The translations under genes were made by a program, and so were the position numbers. A stretch of 64,000 bases of DNA from Neobacillus sp. WH10 (GTDB taxonomy: Bacteria; Bacillota; Bacilli; Bacillales; Cytobacillaceae): positions 186,001 to 250,000 of the forward strand of contig NZ_CP126110.1 of the NCBI RefSeq assembly GCF_030123405.1, read 5' to 3'. Shown one piece after another: positions 45,957-53,987 of the stretch; positions within the stretch are counted from its first letter, which is position 1; each line of letters begins with the position of its first letter. The notes under the pieces were generated by a model. It made no database searches, was not told the DNA's origin, and saw only the letters and a list, made by a program, of their open reading frames with translations.

Positions 45957-45993
45957 GGGTAGCGTCAGGAAAATGCGGATTTACAACGTTAAG
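45957..45993 (+). repeat. Solo Tn3-family-like terminal repeat 2
   Basis: 37 bp from GGGTAGCGTCAGGAAAATG to ACAACGTTAAG. Same strand as copy 1 at 29826; together they bracket the glycan operon. A perfect hairpin AAAGCCCACTTTCTCA / TGAGAAAGTGGGCTTT follows at 46008-46050. Confidence 0.55.
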
Positions 45994-46404
45994 GAAATTA
46001 CAATATTAAAAGCCCACTTTCTCAGCATGAAAATTGAGAAAGTGGGCTTTTTCATTACTCCAGAAAGCGACCCGATTGCAGAATATGATTTTTCTAGTAT
46101 ACATTGGTGTTCATTTTCTCCATTCTCATTAATTTTACTGAAAATAGAAAAGGTATGCCTTTAATTATTTTGGAAAACTGTAGCTTTCCGTCCGTCATTT
46201 TACATTAAAGTCGTATACAGTTTTCAAAAAAGTCCTCCTTACAAAGGAGAATTCTTAAGTCTAATATTAAGCATTTAAATATTTTTCACAAACTGATAGA
46301 AAAACTGAATTATTTATATTCACGTTTCCCCAATGTAAAGGATATGTGAAATAAAATATATTTTCAACCTACGTTAATCGCTTCAGTTCGGATGCAAATA
46401 ATGT
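45994..46404 (+). other. Gap between glycan operon and TetR module
   Basis: Holds the 46008-46050 hairpin, likely a bidirectional terminator. No gene is credible in the rest; short ORFs have no RBS or recognisable sequence. Confidence 0.5.
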
Positions 46405-47115
46405 TTACTTATACCCAATGAATACATCCTTTTTGATATTCCGTTTGAAAACTTGTTTCTTTTTTAAATAGGAGGTGATGGTGTCAACCATTGTTTTTGA
46501 ACCTCCAAGATAGTATTTAGCTGTATTTCTATACTTAGAACTAAAATGATCGACTTCCTTATATAAATCTTCTCTTGAGGTAAGATAAGAGACGTTGATG
46601 GAGGTATTTTTAGAGAGTTCATTTAGCTCATCTTTATAAATAAATGACCCTTTACTATCAATATAGAGTAGGCTTATCTGGTTGGCACTTTCATTCCCTT
46701 CGTTTTCTATTTCTTTAACTATGGAACGAAATGGCGTGATCCCAATGCCACCTGCTATTAGCAGTGAAGGACTATTATCATCGATATAGAGAGGGCCGAT
46801 TGGTCCACGCATACTAATTTTCATCCCCTGCTTTAGTTCTAACATGGCTCTCTTAAAATCACTAGGATTATCGCTAATTTTCATTGATAATTTGAGCATG
46901 CTTTCTGATGGAGCAGATGCCACACTGAACGGTCGGGTTGGCTTTTTGATTGTTTTATGAAGAATGCTAAAAACACCATGCTGACCTGCTTTCCATTTTA
47001 AATCTTTCTCTTTTTCAAAGATAAAAGTATATACATCCACAGATTCTTTATAGCTTTCTATAAAGACGATTTCTCTTTTTTTGAATATTGGTGATATGTC
47101 TTGAAAAAATCCCAT
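46405..47115 (-). CDS. Ferredoxin-NADP reductase-like flavoprotein
   Basis: 236-aa FAD/NAD-binding oxidoreductase. The FAD-binding barrel includes KWKAGQHGVFSI and RPFSVASAPSE, followed by the NAD domain PSLLIAGGIGITPFRSIV and the C-terminal KYYLGGSKTMVDTI. No iron-sulphur cluster domain is attached. The ATG at 47115, with GGGAGAG 6 nt upstream, is preferred to the longer frame from 47142. Downstream partner of the NmrA-like gene (31 bp apart). Probably controlled with it by the TetR protein encoded upstream on the same strand. Confidence 0.85.
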   Translation of the reverse strand: MGFFQDISPIFKKREIVFIESYKESVDVYTFIFEKEKDLKWKAGQHGVFSILHKTIKKPTRPFSVASAPSESMLKLSMKISDNPSDFKRAMLELKQGMKISMRGPIGPLYIDDNSPSLLIAGGIGITPFRSIVKEIENEGNESANQISLLYIDSKGSFIYKDELNELSKNTSINVSYLTSREDLYKEVDHFSSKYRNTAKYYLGGSKTMVDTITSYLKKKQVFKRNIKKDVFIGYK

Positions 47116-47146
47116 AAGCAACTCTCCCTTTAATTTTTTCAACTGC

Positions 47147-48007
47147 TTATTTCTTCATGAAACAATTTACATTCGCTCTTGCAAAATCTTCAAAAGAACG
47201 TGGATTTCTCCCTGATAATTTTAAAAAGTCATCTGTAACCTTTTTTGCGGTCCCCATCCTTGTCATAAAATACAGTGCAACGGTCACATTAACATATCCT
47301 TTTTCAAGTCCTCGGTTTTTAATATAATGCCTTCTATATTTCAAATATCCCGGTTTCGCATAGGTGATTTGTCTCCCTGTCACCTTACTTAATATTTCTG
47401 CTACCTGATCATAATCTAACGCTTCTGGACCAGTAATGGTGTGAGAAGTATTTCTATATTTATCAGGCTCGTGAAGTAAAATGGCGGTTGATAATCCAAT
47501 ATCAGCAGCATCTATAAAACTGGTTTTGCTGTTTCCTGCTGGCACAAAAATCTTATTCTTTTCTCTAATTTCAACAGAATGAACACCCGATACATTTTGC
47601 ATAAAAAAACCTGGTCGTATATGAGCATAGGGAATTCCTGACGCTTCGATATATTTCTCAATTTTATGATGGGGTGGAATCGTGTTGTTTTCAACTCCCA
47701 TTAAAGATAAAAATGAAACCAGCTTGATGTTGTGTACCTTCATAGTATCAATGAACGGATACAAGTCCTCAGGTTTTCCAAGATGAGGTGGTCTCATTAA
47801 AAAGACTCTATCTACATTTTCAAGGGCTTCATCATATGTATCCTTATTTGTGAAATCAAAATAAACTGTGTCAACTCTACCCTTGAACATATCTTTTAGT
47901 TTTTGGATATTCGTTCCGGCAGCAACTACTTGTTCTCCCTTGTTTAATAATTCTTCTGTGACAAACCTACCTACATTGCCGGATGCCCCTGTCACTAATA
48001 TTTTCAT
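47147..48007 (-). CDS. NmrA/SDR-family NAD(P)-binding protein
   Basis: 286-aa atypical short-chain dehydrogenase of the NmrA/QorB type. The Rossmann motif KILVTGASGNVGRFVTEELL starts the protein, followed by VDRVFLMRPPHLGKPEDLYP and RPGFFMQN. Acts as a quinone or redox-sensing reductase in related proteins. The ATG at 48007 has GAGGG 9 nt upstream; an in-frame ATG at 48022 is less well placed. A palindrome TAGACCAGTCTA lies 46 bp upstream, pointing to TetR-type control. Confidence 0.85.
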   Translation of the reverse strand: MKILVTGASGNVGRFVTEELLNKGEQVVAAGTNIQKLKDMFKGRVDTVYFDFTNKDTYDEALENVDRVFLMRPPHLGKPEDLYPFIDTMKVHNIKLVSFLSLMGVENNTIPPHHKIEKYIEASGIPYAHIRPGFFMQNVSGVHSVEIREKNKIFVPAGNSKTSFIDAADIGLSTAILLHEPDKYRNTSHTITGPEALDYDQVAEILSKVTGRQITYAKPGYLKYRRHYIKNRGLEKGYVNVTVALYFMTRMGTAKKVTDDFLKLSGRNPRSFEDFARANVNCFMKK

Positions 48008-48053
48008 ACCATAATCCCTCACTCACTTTGTTGTTTACTTCAATCTGTTATAT

Positions 48054-48066
48054 TAGACCAGTCTAT
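48054..48066 (-). promoter_or_regulatory. Candidate TetR operator before the nmrA-like gene
   Basis: TAGACCAGTCTA (arms TAGAC/GTCTA) between the tetR gene and the nmrA-like gene. The half site AGTCTATATA recurs upstream of tetR at 48697-48706. Similar TAGACC-type sites serve LmrA/QacR-like repressors. Confidence 0.6.
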
Positions 48067-48098
48067 ATAATTTATGTTTTTTAAAAATCCAGCCACCT

Positions 48099-48665
48099 CT
48101 ATTGAAGAACAACTGGAATTTGTTTTGCAACTAAATGTAATGGTTCACTGTTCCCTGTTGTAAAAGAAATGAGAAAGGCACCTTCAATCATGGAATTGAT
48201 AACTACTCCTAAATCTTTTGCTCGTTTTTCTTCAAAACCCGATTGAACTAATTTTTGAGTAAAGATAGCTTGAAAGTTTGTATAAGCTGACTGACATGCC
48301 TCTCTTAATGGTTCACTGATAAGAGCTGTTTCGAGTGCAACAGATGCAATCGGAACGCCTCCTTTACGACCCTTCTTTTGAAAGTGTTCAGCCATTTCCT
48401 CAATCAGATTTTGAATAGCTTTTACAGGATCAGGGGTTTTATTTAAACTATTGAAAATTTGTTCGGAAACAAACTTTTTAGTTAATTGTACCGATTCGAT
48501 GGCCAGTTGTTCTTTCCCTTCTGGAAAATGATAATACAGAGAACCTTTAGGTGCTCCACTTTCTTTCGTAATCTGGTTCAACCCTGTTGCGTGATAACCC
48601 TGTAATTGGAAAAGCCGAGATGCTGTTTTGATTAATTTATCCTTAGAATTTTGCTTCTCATTCAT
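48099..48665 (-). CDS. TetR/AcrR-family transcriptional regulator
   Basis: 188-aa repressor. N-terminal HTH KLIKTASRLFQLQGYHATGL and ITKESGAPKGSLYYHFPEGK (residues 10-50) of the LmrA/YxaF subgroup, where the sequence GYHATGLNQI..APKGSLYYHFP is typical. The C-terminal ligand-binding domain contains GVPIASVALETALISEPLR. It is followed on the same strand by the NmrA-like and flavoprotein genes. Candidate operators lie in front of both itself and the nmrA-like gene, implying autoregulation and control of a small redox or detoxification unit. Confidence 0.9.
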   Translation of the reverse strand: MNEKQNSKDKLIKTASRLFQLQGYHATGLNQITKESGAPKGSLYYHFPEGKEQLAIESVQLTKKFVSEQIFNSLNKTPDPVKAIQNLIEEMAEHFQKKGRKGGVPIASVALETALISEPLREACQSAYTNFQAIFTQKLVQSGFEEKRAKDLGVVINSMIEGAFLISFTTGNSEPLHLVAKQIPVVLQ

Positions 48666-48837
48666 TTTATTACCTCATTCAAGTATTATACCAATCAGTC
48701 TATATATAGTAAATTAATATTTTTGTATTGTCAACTCCATTAAATCTTAATGAATGGACACTCTATTTTACATTATTGATTCACATAAAAAAATCTATTT
48801 TAACTAATTTGTTTTAATTGAAAACTATCTCATTCAA

Positions 48838-48874
48838 GGGTTGTGTCAGGAAAATTCTTATTTAAAACCTAAAG
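48838..48874 (+). repeat. Degenerate Tn3-family-like terminal repeat 3
   Basis: GGGTTGTGTCAGGAAAATTC...ACCTAAAG, clearly related to copies at 29826 and 45957. A resolvase-type tail lies about 100 bp to its right, supporting a Tn3-family origin. Confidence 0.45.
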
Positions 48875-48971
48875 GAGATACAATTATAAAAATCCTAATT
48901 TCTCAGTTTATTAAGGTTAAAAATTCGAATTTTCTTACTCAAGATACAGACCTTTAATGGAATAAGAAGGA

Positions 48972-49142
48972 CTAATTGTTTCCTTCTGATAATTTCCTAT
49001 ATAATGAAGCTCTAGATACACTTGTAATTTTGCAAATTTGATTGACGGTCATACTTTCTTCTTTATATATCTTTACTGCATAATTCATTCCTGCGTGGAA
49101 AGTTTGAAGGCCGGTTAAAGAAATATCATAAATGAACTTCAT
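48972..49142 (-). pseudogene. C-terminal fragment of a serine recombinase/resolvase
   Basis: A 56-aa frame ending AVKIYKEESMTVNQICKITS then VSRASLYRKLSEGNN. This is the Hin-like DNA-binding tail (HTH_7) of Tn3-type resolvases or invertases; the catalytic N-terminal domain is absent. An ATG exists at 49142 but without RBS. It reads toward the degenerate terminal repeat at 48838. Confidence 0.65.
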
Positions 49143-49204
49143 CGGTTAGTTCGAGCTAATTACAGAAAAAAAATCAAACCCATGAAAAGCCGATGAAAAA
49201 ACTA

Positions 49205-49249
49205 AAAGTATCCTCTAAGTCATTGGTTTTTCGTCTTAGAGGATACTTT
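49205..49249 (+). terminator. Perfect 15-bp hairpin
   Basis: AAAGTATCCTCTAAG / CTTAGAGGATACTTT (49205-49219, 49235-49249). No intact gene on either side now depends on it. Confidence 0.6.
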
Positions 49250-49494
49250 GTAAATAACAACGAACCTAAACCATTCAGATGGCTTTATTTCCTTCAGCTA
49301 AAAGTTCTTCGCGTGTTATTTGTTTTACATACATGGTTTTCTTATTTTTAATTCTTTGTATTTCAAAAATAACTGGTCAGGTACTCCTAATTGTAAAGGA
49401 ATATACGAACGGGTGCTTATGTTTAATTAGGCTGTGATATTGAACCTTCATACATATTATGTCTGTTTCTTATCAAACGACTAAAAAAAATTAT

Positions 49495-49635
49495 AGTTAC
49501 CAACATTACTCGAATTACATTAACGAGCTATAAAATTGGTTACCAACTTAAATGTAAATTAAATATATATACGAGAACCCGTTAATCATTGATATTAATG
49601 GGTTTTCTAGTTACCAACATTAATGTCCTTGAACA
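49495..49635 (+). repeat. Intact Tn7L-like end of element B
   Basis: TnsB-type sites (A/G)GTTACCAAC at 49495, 49538 and 49609. Hairpin AACCCGTTAAT / ATTAATGGGTT (49576-49604, one G-T pair) lies between sites 2 and 3. The terminal CATTAATGTCCTTGAACA ends at 49635. The last 27 bp are the inverse of the first 27 bp of element A, apart from four mismatches next to the tip. Confidence 0.85.
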
Positions 49636-49688
49636 GAAGATGTGGATTTGAAATAAAGATTAACCGTTTAAAAAGTAGTACCGTTTTA

Positions 49689-49723
49689 CCCCTTTAGATT
49701 TGATTGTCTAAAGGGGTGTTTTT
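49689..49723 (+). terminator. Hairpin upstream of the element C tnsA
   Basis: Perfect stem ACCCCTTTAG / CTAAAGGGGT (49689-49698, 49709-49718) then GTTTTT, directly before the tnsA pseudogene start. Same position as the pre-tnsA hairpins of A and B. Confidence 0.7.
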
Positions 49724-49724
49724 A

Positions 49725-50015
49725 TGTCTAATAGAAAAAGGACATCTAATGTTGAAAAGTGGATTCAAGAAGGTCGAGGCACCAGAATTGGTGCAGATTA
49801 TAAGCCTTGGTAAAAGATTTAAGATGTATCTTCAAAGGGTCGTTCCACTCGTTTAAAAGGTAAAAAACAAACAGACAGTATGAATTTCTGTCAGATTTAG
49901 AACGAAATTACTTTTATATAACTGAATATTTAGATTCAGTCATTGATTTGCGAGAACAATTTCCTTTACTACCACTGGAAGAAACCATAGTTATATCTCC
50001 AAAATTATTTTCAGC
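49725..50015 (+). pseudogene. Decayed tnsA of element C
   Basis: ATG 49725 reads MSNRKRTSNVEKWIQEGRG then GADYKPW-stop, matching the intact TnsA DGRGQGSGKDYKPF. After frameshifts, LSDLERNYFYITEYLDSVID and LREQFPLLPLEET match ERKYLYFLEWLDAVVD and IREQFPLLPLRRT of TnsA. Several stops and frameshifts; homology ends by about 50015. Clearly diverged from elements A and B. Confidence 0.85.
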
Positions 50016-50567
50016 TTGCAAATGAAAAAAGAGCCTGGTGTGCTCCAATCTCTCAAAAGGTATCAGAAATAACATATTATGTAGTAACTTTGTTATCTTC
50101 TGTACTTTTGCCTGAGATATTGAACCTTCTTTCTTCTTACTCCCCTAGCTCTGCATTTAATCCCCTTTAATCGTGGGCTAAAGCTTTATGATATACCTAT
50201 TTTTATTAGTCGTGAAAACGCCTTTCTTAGTGTAAAATTTTCTTTTACTTATTAAAGCCCGAGCAAAAATTTCGTTCTCTCATACATTAATTAATGTATT
50301 TAGTTGTAGCTGAAAAAGACAATAAACTAAAAATGTGTTGGTTAGAGTTTAAAAGGTTTGAATAAAGAGACTACCAATAAATTTAGAAGAGCTGCAAGCA
50401 AAAATAGCAGAATGGAAGAAAACAAAGGGGCTCACTTTTTTTTATTTAAAAAATTCTCCAGGGTCCAAAAAAAATCTCGGACGCCCCAAAATAGCACCAG
50501 CTGAGGTGAAAGCACGTCTACAACTATTTATCAATTAAAACACAATGAGGAGCTGCGTTATGAAAAA
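50016..50567 (+). other. Unassigned, probably decayed sequence
   Basis: No intact gene. One open stretch, about 50368-50538, reads LEELQAKIAEWKKTKGLTFF and later GRPKIAPAEVKARLQLFIN-stop; it has no start or RBS and I do not recognise it. Likely the tail of a lost gene. Confidence 0.4.
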
Positions 50568-51188
50568 TTGAAACGGAACATATTATTAAATCCAGGTCCT
50601 GCTACCACGACCGATACAATTAAATATGCACAAGTAGTTCCTGATATTTGCCCTCGTGAAAAAGAGGTCTGCCAAATTATGAAATACGTTTCCTCAGAAC
50701 TGACAAGGCTTGTCGCCGATACTGAGGAGTATACAACTGTATTATTCAGCGGATCTGGAACCTCTGCGGTAGAATCAGTTTTAAGTTCTGTTGCAAATGA
50801 TGGCGTTGTGGTCATTATGAACAACGGTGTATATGGGGAAAGGATGTGCGAAATTGCGGAGGCATATCGACTTGACTGGGTTAAATTTTTCAAAGTTCTT
50901 ACGATTGTGCTGTTGACATAAAAGATCACTGCTATTATAGAACCTGATTGTGCGGTATATGATTTCAACCACATGCATGATTATTTTTATGCAAATGGGA
51001 TCACCATTTATCCTGGAAAGCTTACTCATTTAAAATATTTTAGAATAGCGAACATTGGTAACCTAAATCCAGATGATATGGACCTATTTCTAACATTATT
51101 GGAGAAGTATCTAAAAAAAATAGATTACTGCTCCAGGGAAAGGTATGATGAAGAATGCCAAAATGGGACAAATGGAATAAATATTTAA
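50568..51188 (+). pseudogene. Internally deleted phnW-like aminotransferase
   Basis: The first part (50568-50921) reads LLNPGPATTTDTIKYAQVVP, DICPREKEV and LFSGSGTSAVESVLSS, the N-terminal third of a 2-aminoethylphosphonate-pyruvate transaminase-type enzyme. The frame then shifts and jumps to the C-terminal end (50973-51188): GITIYPGKL and YFRIANIGNLNPDDMDLF. Roughly 190 residues, including the PLP lysine, are missing. The reading frame is open upstream of the TTG at 50568 (LRYEKLKRNILLNP), which suggests the ancestor was a longer fusion. Confidence 0.8.
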
Positions 51189-51952
51189 CCTTAATCAAAA
51201 ATAAAGAACTTGAAATGCATCTTCCCGAAACGATGAGGGTTTCAACCGAGAAGGAACTATGGGACTTTACTGATAAGTATCCTTCAGTGATCTTAAAGCC
51301 TGTAATGGGCAGCAGGGGGAGAAAGATATTTAAAGTATCTGCACTTGAATCAGATAAGGTCGAAATTCATTACTTAAATAGTACAAAGGAATTTGTTGGA
51401 AAGTATCATGCTTATTCCTACTTTAAAAAAAAGAAAGCTCCACGAAGAACTTATCTTGCTCAAAGGTATATCTCCCTAGCCAATATCCAGGGGCGTCCAT
51501 TTGATCTTCGGGTCATTGTCCAGAAAAAAAAGAACTCGAATAATTGGGTCGTAACCGGTAAAGTTGCAAAATTAGCCGGGCAAGGTTTCTTTGTAACGAA
51601 TAATCAGTTAAGCAGTGGATCCGTATTGCCTGTTGTCGAAGCGATCAAAGCCTCCAATATTCATATAGAGGATGGTAATGGTGAAAAGCTTGTATCAGAA
51701 TTAGAACGAATTGCCTTGCTTGCAACGAAAACATTAGAGCCACTTTATGAAGGGCATCGTATATATGGGTTTGATATGGGGATAGACAGTGACGGACACA
51801 TTTGGATTATCGAGGCAAACTTAAATCCTGCTTTGTCTCACTTTTATAAGCTTCAAGATAAAACGATGTACCATACAATTAGGAAAATGCGTGGAGGTAA
51901 GATATTGAAAGTTCGTAGAGTTAAAAAAAGGAAAAAGAAAAAATTAGGATGA
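51155..51952 (+). CDS. YheC/YheD-family ATP-grasp protein
   Basis: 265-aa ATP-grasp protein related to Bacillus YheC/YheD, endospore-coat-associated proteins. Blocks: KYLTLIKNKELEMHLPET, VILKPVMGSRGRKIFKV (ATP-binding Lys), GRPFDLRVIVQKKK near 120, and GFDMGIDSDGHIWIIEANLN near 207-226 (metal-binding D..E.N). The C-terminus is a basic tail (RRVKKRKKKKLG). Start ATG 51155 overlaps the phnW remnant and has only a weak RBS. Shorter than full YheD, but the catalytic region appears complete. Substrate unknown. Confidence 0.82.
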   Translation: MPKWDKWNKYLTLIKNKELEMHLPETMRVSTEKELWDFTDKYPSVILKPVMGSRGRKIFKVSALESDKVEIHYLNSTKEFVGKYHAYSYFKKKKAPRRTYLAQRYISLANIQGRPFDLRVIVQKKKNSNNWVVTGKVAKLAGQGFFVTNNQLSSGSVLPVVEAIKASNIHIEDGNGEKLVSELERIALLATKTLEPLYEGHRIYGFDMGIDSDGHIWIIEANLNPALSHFYKLQDKTMYHTIRKMRGGKILKVRRVKKRKKKKLG

Positions 51953-52460
51953 GCTTTTTAATCAAATTTATAATTAAAGAGCCTGATATACATGTCTTGT
52001 ATATTTTGGCTCTTAATATTTGTGATACGTTAGAGGTTGGACTGGTTCTATAAATACTAATAAAAAACTTATATGATTAATCTCCAATGAGCAAAATAAA
52101 AAGCACCCTATTAGGTGCCTTTTGTGTAGGAAAAACGGATAACCTTGTGATAATATTTTGTTTCAAATTCATAGAATTCGGTTTCCATTGTCCTTGAGAA
52201 TCCGACGTCTATTAAAGACTGTTTACTTGCTCTGTGAGTTTTGAATAATTACCGAGACGACAAATATCCACCAGAATGTAATGACTTGTTTGTTGTTCTT
52301 CATCATCCGCATATAAAGAGCCTTTTTGGTTGTACTCAAAAATGTAATATAGATATCTGGATTGCTATCTTCATCGAGCAAGAACTGAGAACGAACCAAA
52401 ATACCAAGGGGCCAACTGGACATCCGTGTAGATGTCTTTTAAGTACACTCTTTTATAATG
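51953..52460 (-). other. Intergenic region with terminator and decayed gene
   Basis: AAAAGCACC / GGTGCCTTTT hairpin (52099-52123) is a likely bidirectional terminator. To its right a minus-strand decayed frame runs to about 52440 (DEDSNPDIYITFLSTTKKAL, later METEFYEFETKYYHKVIRFS) with at least one frameshift; the family is not recognised. Nothing seen in 51953-52090. Confidence 0.4.
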
Positions 52461-53453
52461 TTAATATTTAAACAACATTGTCGCAAGTTGATATCCTCCA
52501 CCTATAGTCCAGAATAACACCTTATCTCCTCGTTTGATTTTACCAGAATCAATTCCTTCATGAAAAGCCATAAAAGGACTACTTGTTCCAGTGTATCCAT
52601 AACGGTCTCCCGAAAAGATGATTTTTTCCTCTGGAATATGATAATGGTCTTGAATTTCTTGAAGAAGTGTTAGAGCAAATTGTGATAAACAAAAATGGTC
52701 AATATCTTCAATCTTTAGATTGTTTCTTTCTAATACTTTTTCAAACATTTTATATACTTGGGGCAAAACAAATCTTCCGTCAAATGGAATCCACAACATC
52801 GATTTACCTTGTCCATTAGCTTTAATTGTTTGAGATAGCCCCTTTTCAGGATAAACAACACATGTTCGATTATCCGTATCAGAATGAACATCAACTATTG
52901 AGTCAATAAATCCTGTATCTTCTTCTGTTTTTTCTAAAATAATTGCGGAAGAAGAATCTCCAAAATTAGAATACGTCATAGTATCTTCTGGACTTGATAG
53001 CAAGGAAAGATTATCTGAGCCTACCACTAATGCTCTTTTCATATGAGGGTTGGACATCATATATCTCGATACTTGTTCTACTGCTATAGTCATCCCAGCA
53101 CAGTTAGCGTTCATATCATAAACAACCATGTTTTCCTTTCCTTTTATTGCATGGTGGACTAATAATGCGTTAGTTGGAATAATATATTCAGGTACTTGTG
53201 AAGTAAAGACAAGCATATCTAAATCTTTACCAGTTAAACCAGCTTTTTTTAATACACGATTCGAAGCTTCTATTCCCATCGTAAGAGAATTTTCTCTTTC
53301 ATTATCAATAACAAATCGGTCTTTTCTTCCCATTATTTCCAAAAAGTGAGAAATATCTTTCCCTTGATCTTTAAAATGGTTAATATAAAATTCATTTGAA
53401 ATACTTTTTTCGGCATGATAGATATCTACCGCCTTAATTTTAATGTTTGTCAT
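52461..53453 (-). CDS. 3-oxoacyl-ACP synthase III-like protein
   Basis: 330-aa thiolase-fold protein of the FabH/KAS III group. Active-site Cys in MNANCAGMTIAVEQVSRYM near 113; glycine-rich C-terminal IGGGYQLATMLFKY. The usual catalytic HQAN is replaced by LSQFA (HFCLSQFALTLLQE) and the GNT motif by YGYTGTSSPF, so the canonical Cys-His-Asn triad is not complete. Function may differ from fatty-acid initiation. The ATG at 53453 follows GGAGG by 14 nt; a longer in-frame ATG at 53474 has no RBS. Monocistronic, minus strand. Confidence 0.82.
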   Translation of the reverse strand: MTNIKIKAVDIYHAEKSISNEFYINHFKDQGKDISHFLEIMGRKDRFVIDNERENSLTMGIEASNRVLKKAGLTGKDLDMLVFTSQVPEYIIPTNALLVHHAIKGKENMVVYDMNANCAGMTIAVEQVSRYMMSNPHMKRALVVGSDNLSLLSSPEDTMTYSNFGDSSSAIILEKTEEDTGFIDSIVDVHSDTDNRTCVVYPEKGLSQTIKANGQGKSMLWIPFDGRFVLPQVYKMFEKVLERNNLKIEDIDHFCLSQFALTLLQEIQDHYHIPEEKIIFSGDRYGYTGTSSPFMAFHEGIDSGKIKRGDKVLFWTIGGGYQLATMLFKY

Positions 53454-53633
53454 AATTGTTATAAACGCCTCCATTTACTATATTTTGGTAATTAAATTAC
53501 GAGAGTATAATTACTCTATTTTTCTAGAACATATGATAGAAAATTCGTTCTATCATAATTGAACGAAAAATTCGGACGATTATCGATAAAAAAGAGTAAG
53601 GCTCATTCAAGCTTTACTCTTTTATAAGACCTC

Positions 53634-53987
53634 TTAATAAATTTCCGATACTTCAAAATTGTCAAGCCCTGCATTACGAGCCAAACGATTCAACTGCAGT
53701 TTAATAATTGGTTTCTTTTGAATGCCAACCAACACTTTTTTAAATCCAGATTCTTTATACATCCTCATAACATTTTCAAGGTTTGGAGCTAAATCTTGTG
53801 ATACAACGCTCAAATCCCTGCAGTCAAATTGTAGAACAAATTCTTCTGGTTTAATCGCAGACAATGTTTGTTGATACTCCTTAATAAACTCTTGTGCTTT
53901 TTCAGGAGTGAATGTACCTCTCACTGTCATATCAATTGTTTTTTCTGCTTGATTTACTTTCATTGTGAAACTTCCTGTATCTTGCAT
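53634..53987 (-). CDS. STAS-like small protein
   Basis: 117-aa protein resembling SpoIIAA/STAS-type or DUF-type regulators: alternating strands (TIDMTVRGTFTPEKAQEFIK, FVLQFDCRDLSVVSQDL) and helices (NLENVMRMYKESGFKKVLVG). No phosphorylatable Ser-motif of classical anti-anti-sigma factors is obvious. GGGAG lies 10 nt upstream of the ATG. Transcribed alone toward the KAS III gene. Function unknown. Confidence 0.6.
   Translation of the reverse strand: MQDTGSFTMKVNQAEKTIDMTVRGTFTPEKAQEFIKEYQQTLSAIKPEEFVLQFDCRDLSVVSQDLAPNLENVMRMYKESGFKKVLVGIQKKPIIKLQLNRLARNAGLDNFEVSEIY

Larger units (their letters stand above)
48666..49494 (+). other. Remnant-filled gap before the element B distal end
   Basis: Contains an operator candidate (48688-48708, TATACCAATCAGTCTATATA), a degenerate Tn3-like terminal repeat (48838-48874), a recombinase tail (48972-49142) and a perfect hairpin (49205-49249). 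A minus-strand open tail near 49278-49375 (KTMYVKQITREELLAEGNKA) is unassigned. Confidence 0.5.
29346..49635 (+). mobile_element. Degenerate Tn7-like element B carrying a glycan operon
   Basis: The remnant proximal side keeps the pre-tnsA hairpin (29453-29589) and only the first ~11 codons of tnsA (29686). tnsB, tnsC, tnsD and the R-end repeats are missing. The distal side is a complete Tn7L-like end (49495-49635) ending TGAACA. Between them are Tn3-type scraps, a 14.7-kb CcpA-controlled carbohydrate operon and a TetR module. Not autonomous, but its L end has the same site sequence as element A. Confidence 0.75.
49641..50015 (+). mobile_element. Remnant of a third Tn7-like element C
   Basis: TGTGGAT begins at 49641, exactly 5 bp (GAAGA) after the end of element B, as expected if a 5-bp target duplication separates stacked insertions. 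No TnsB repeats are clear. A hairpin (49689-49718) and a decayed tnsA follow. The right boundary is unknown; the annotated end is only the end of the tnsA homology. Confidence 0.5.

Noticed and set aside
45913..46164. 83-aa ORF after nanE
   Set aside because: Runs through a terminal repeat and a perfect hairpin; no family resemblance.
50558..50974. Minus-strand ORF opposite the phnW remnant
   Set aside because: Antisense of a recognisable aminotransferase sequence; no RBS or family.
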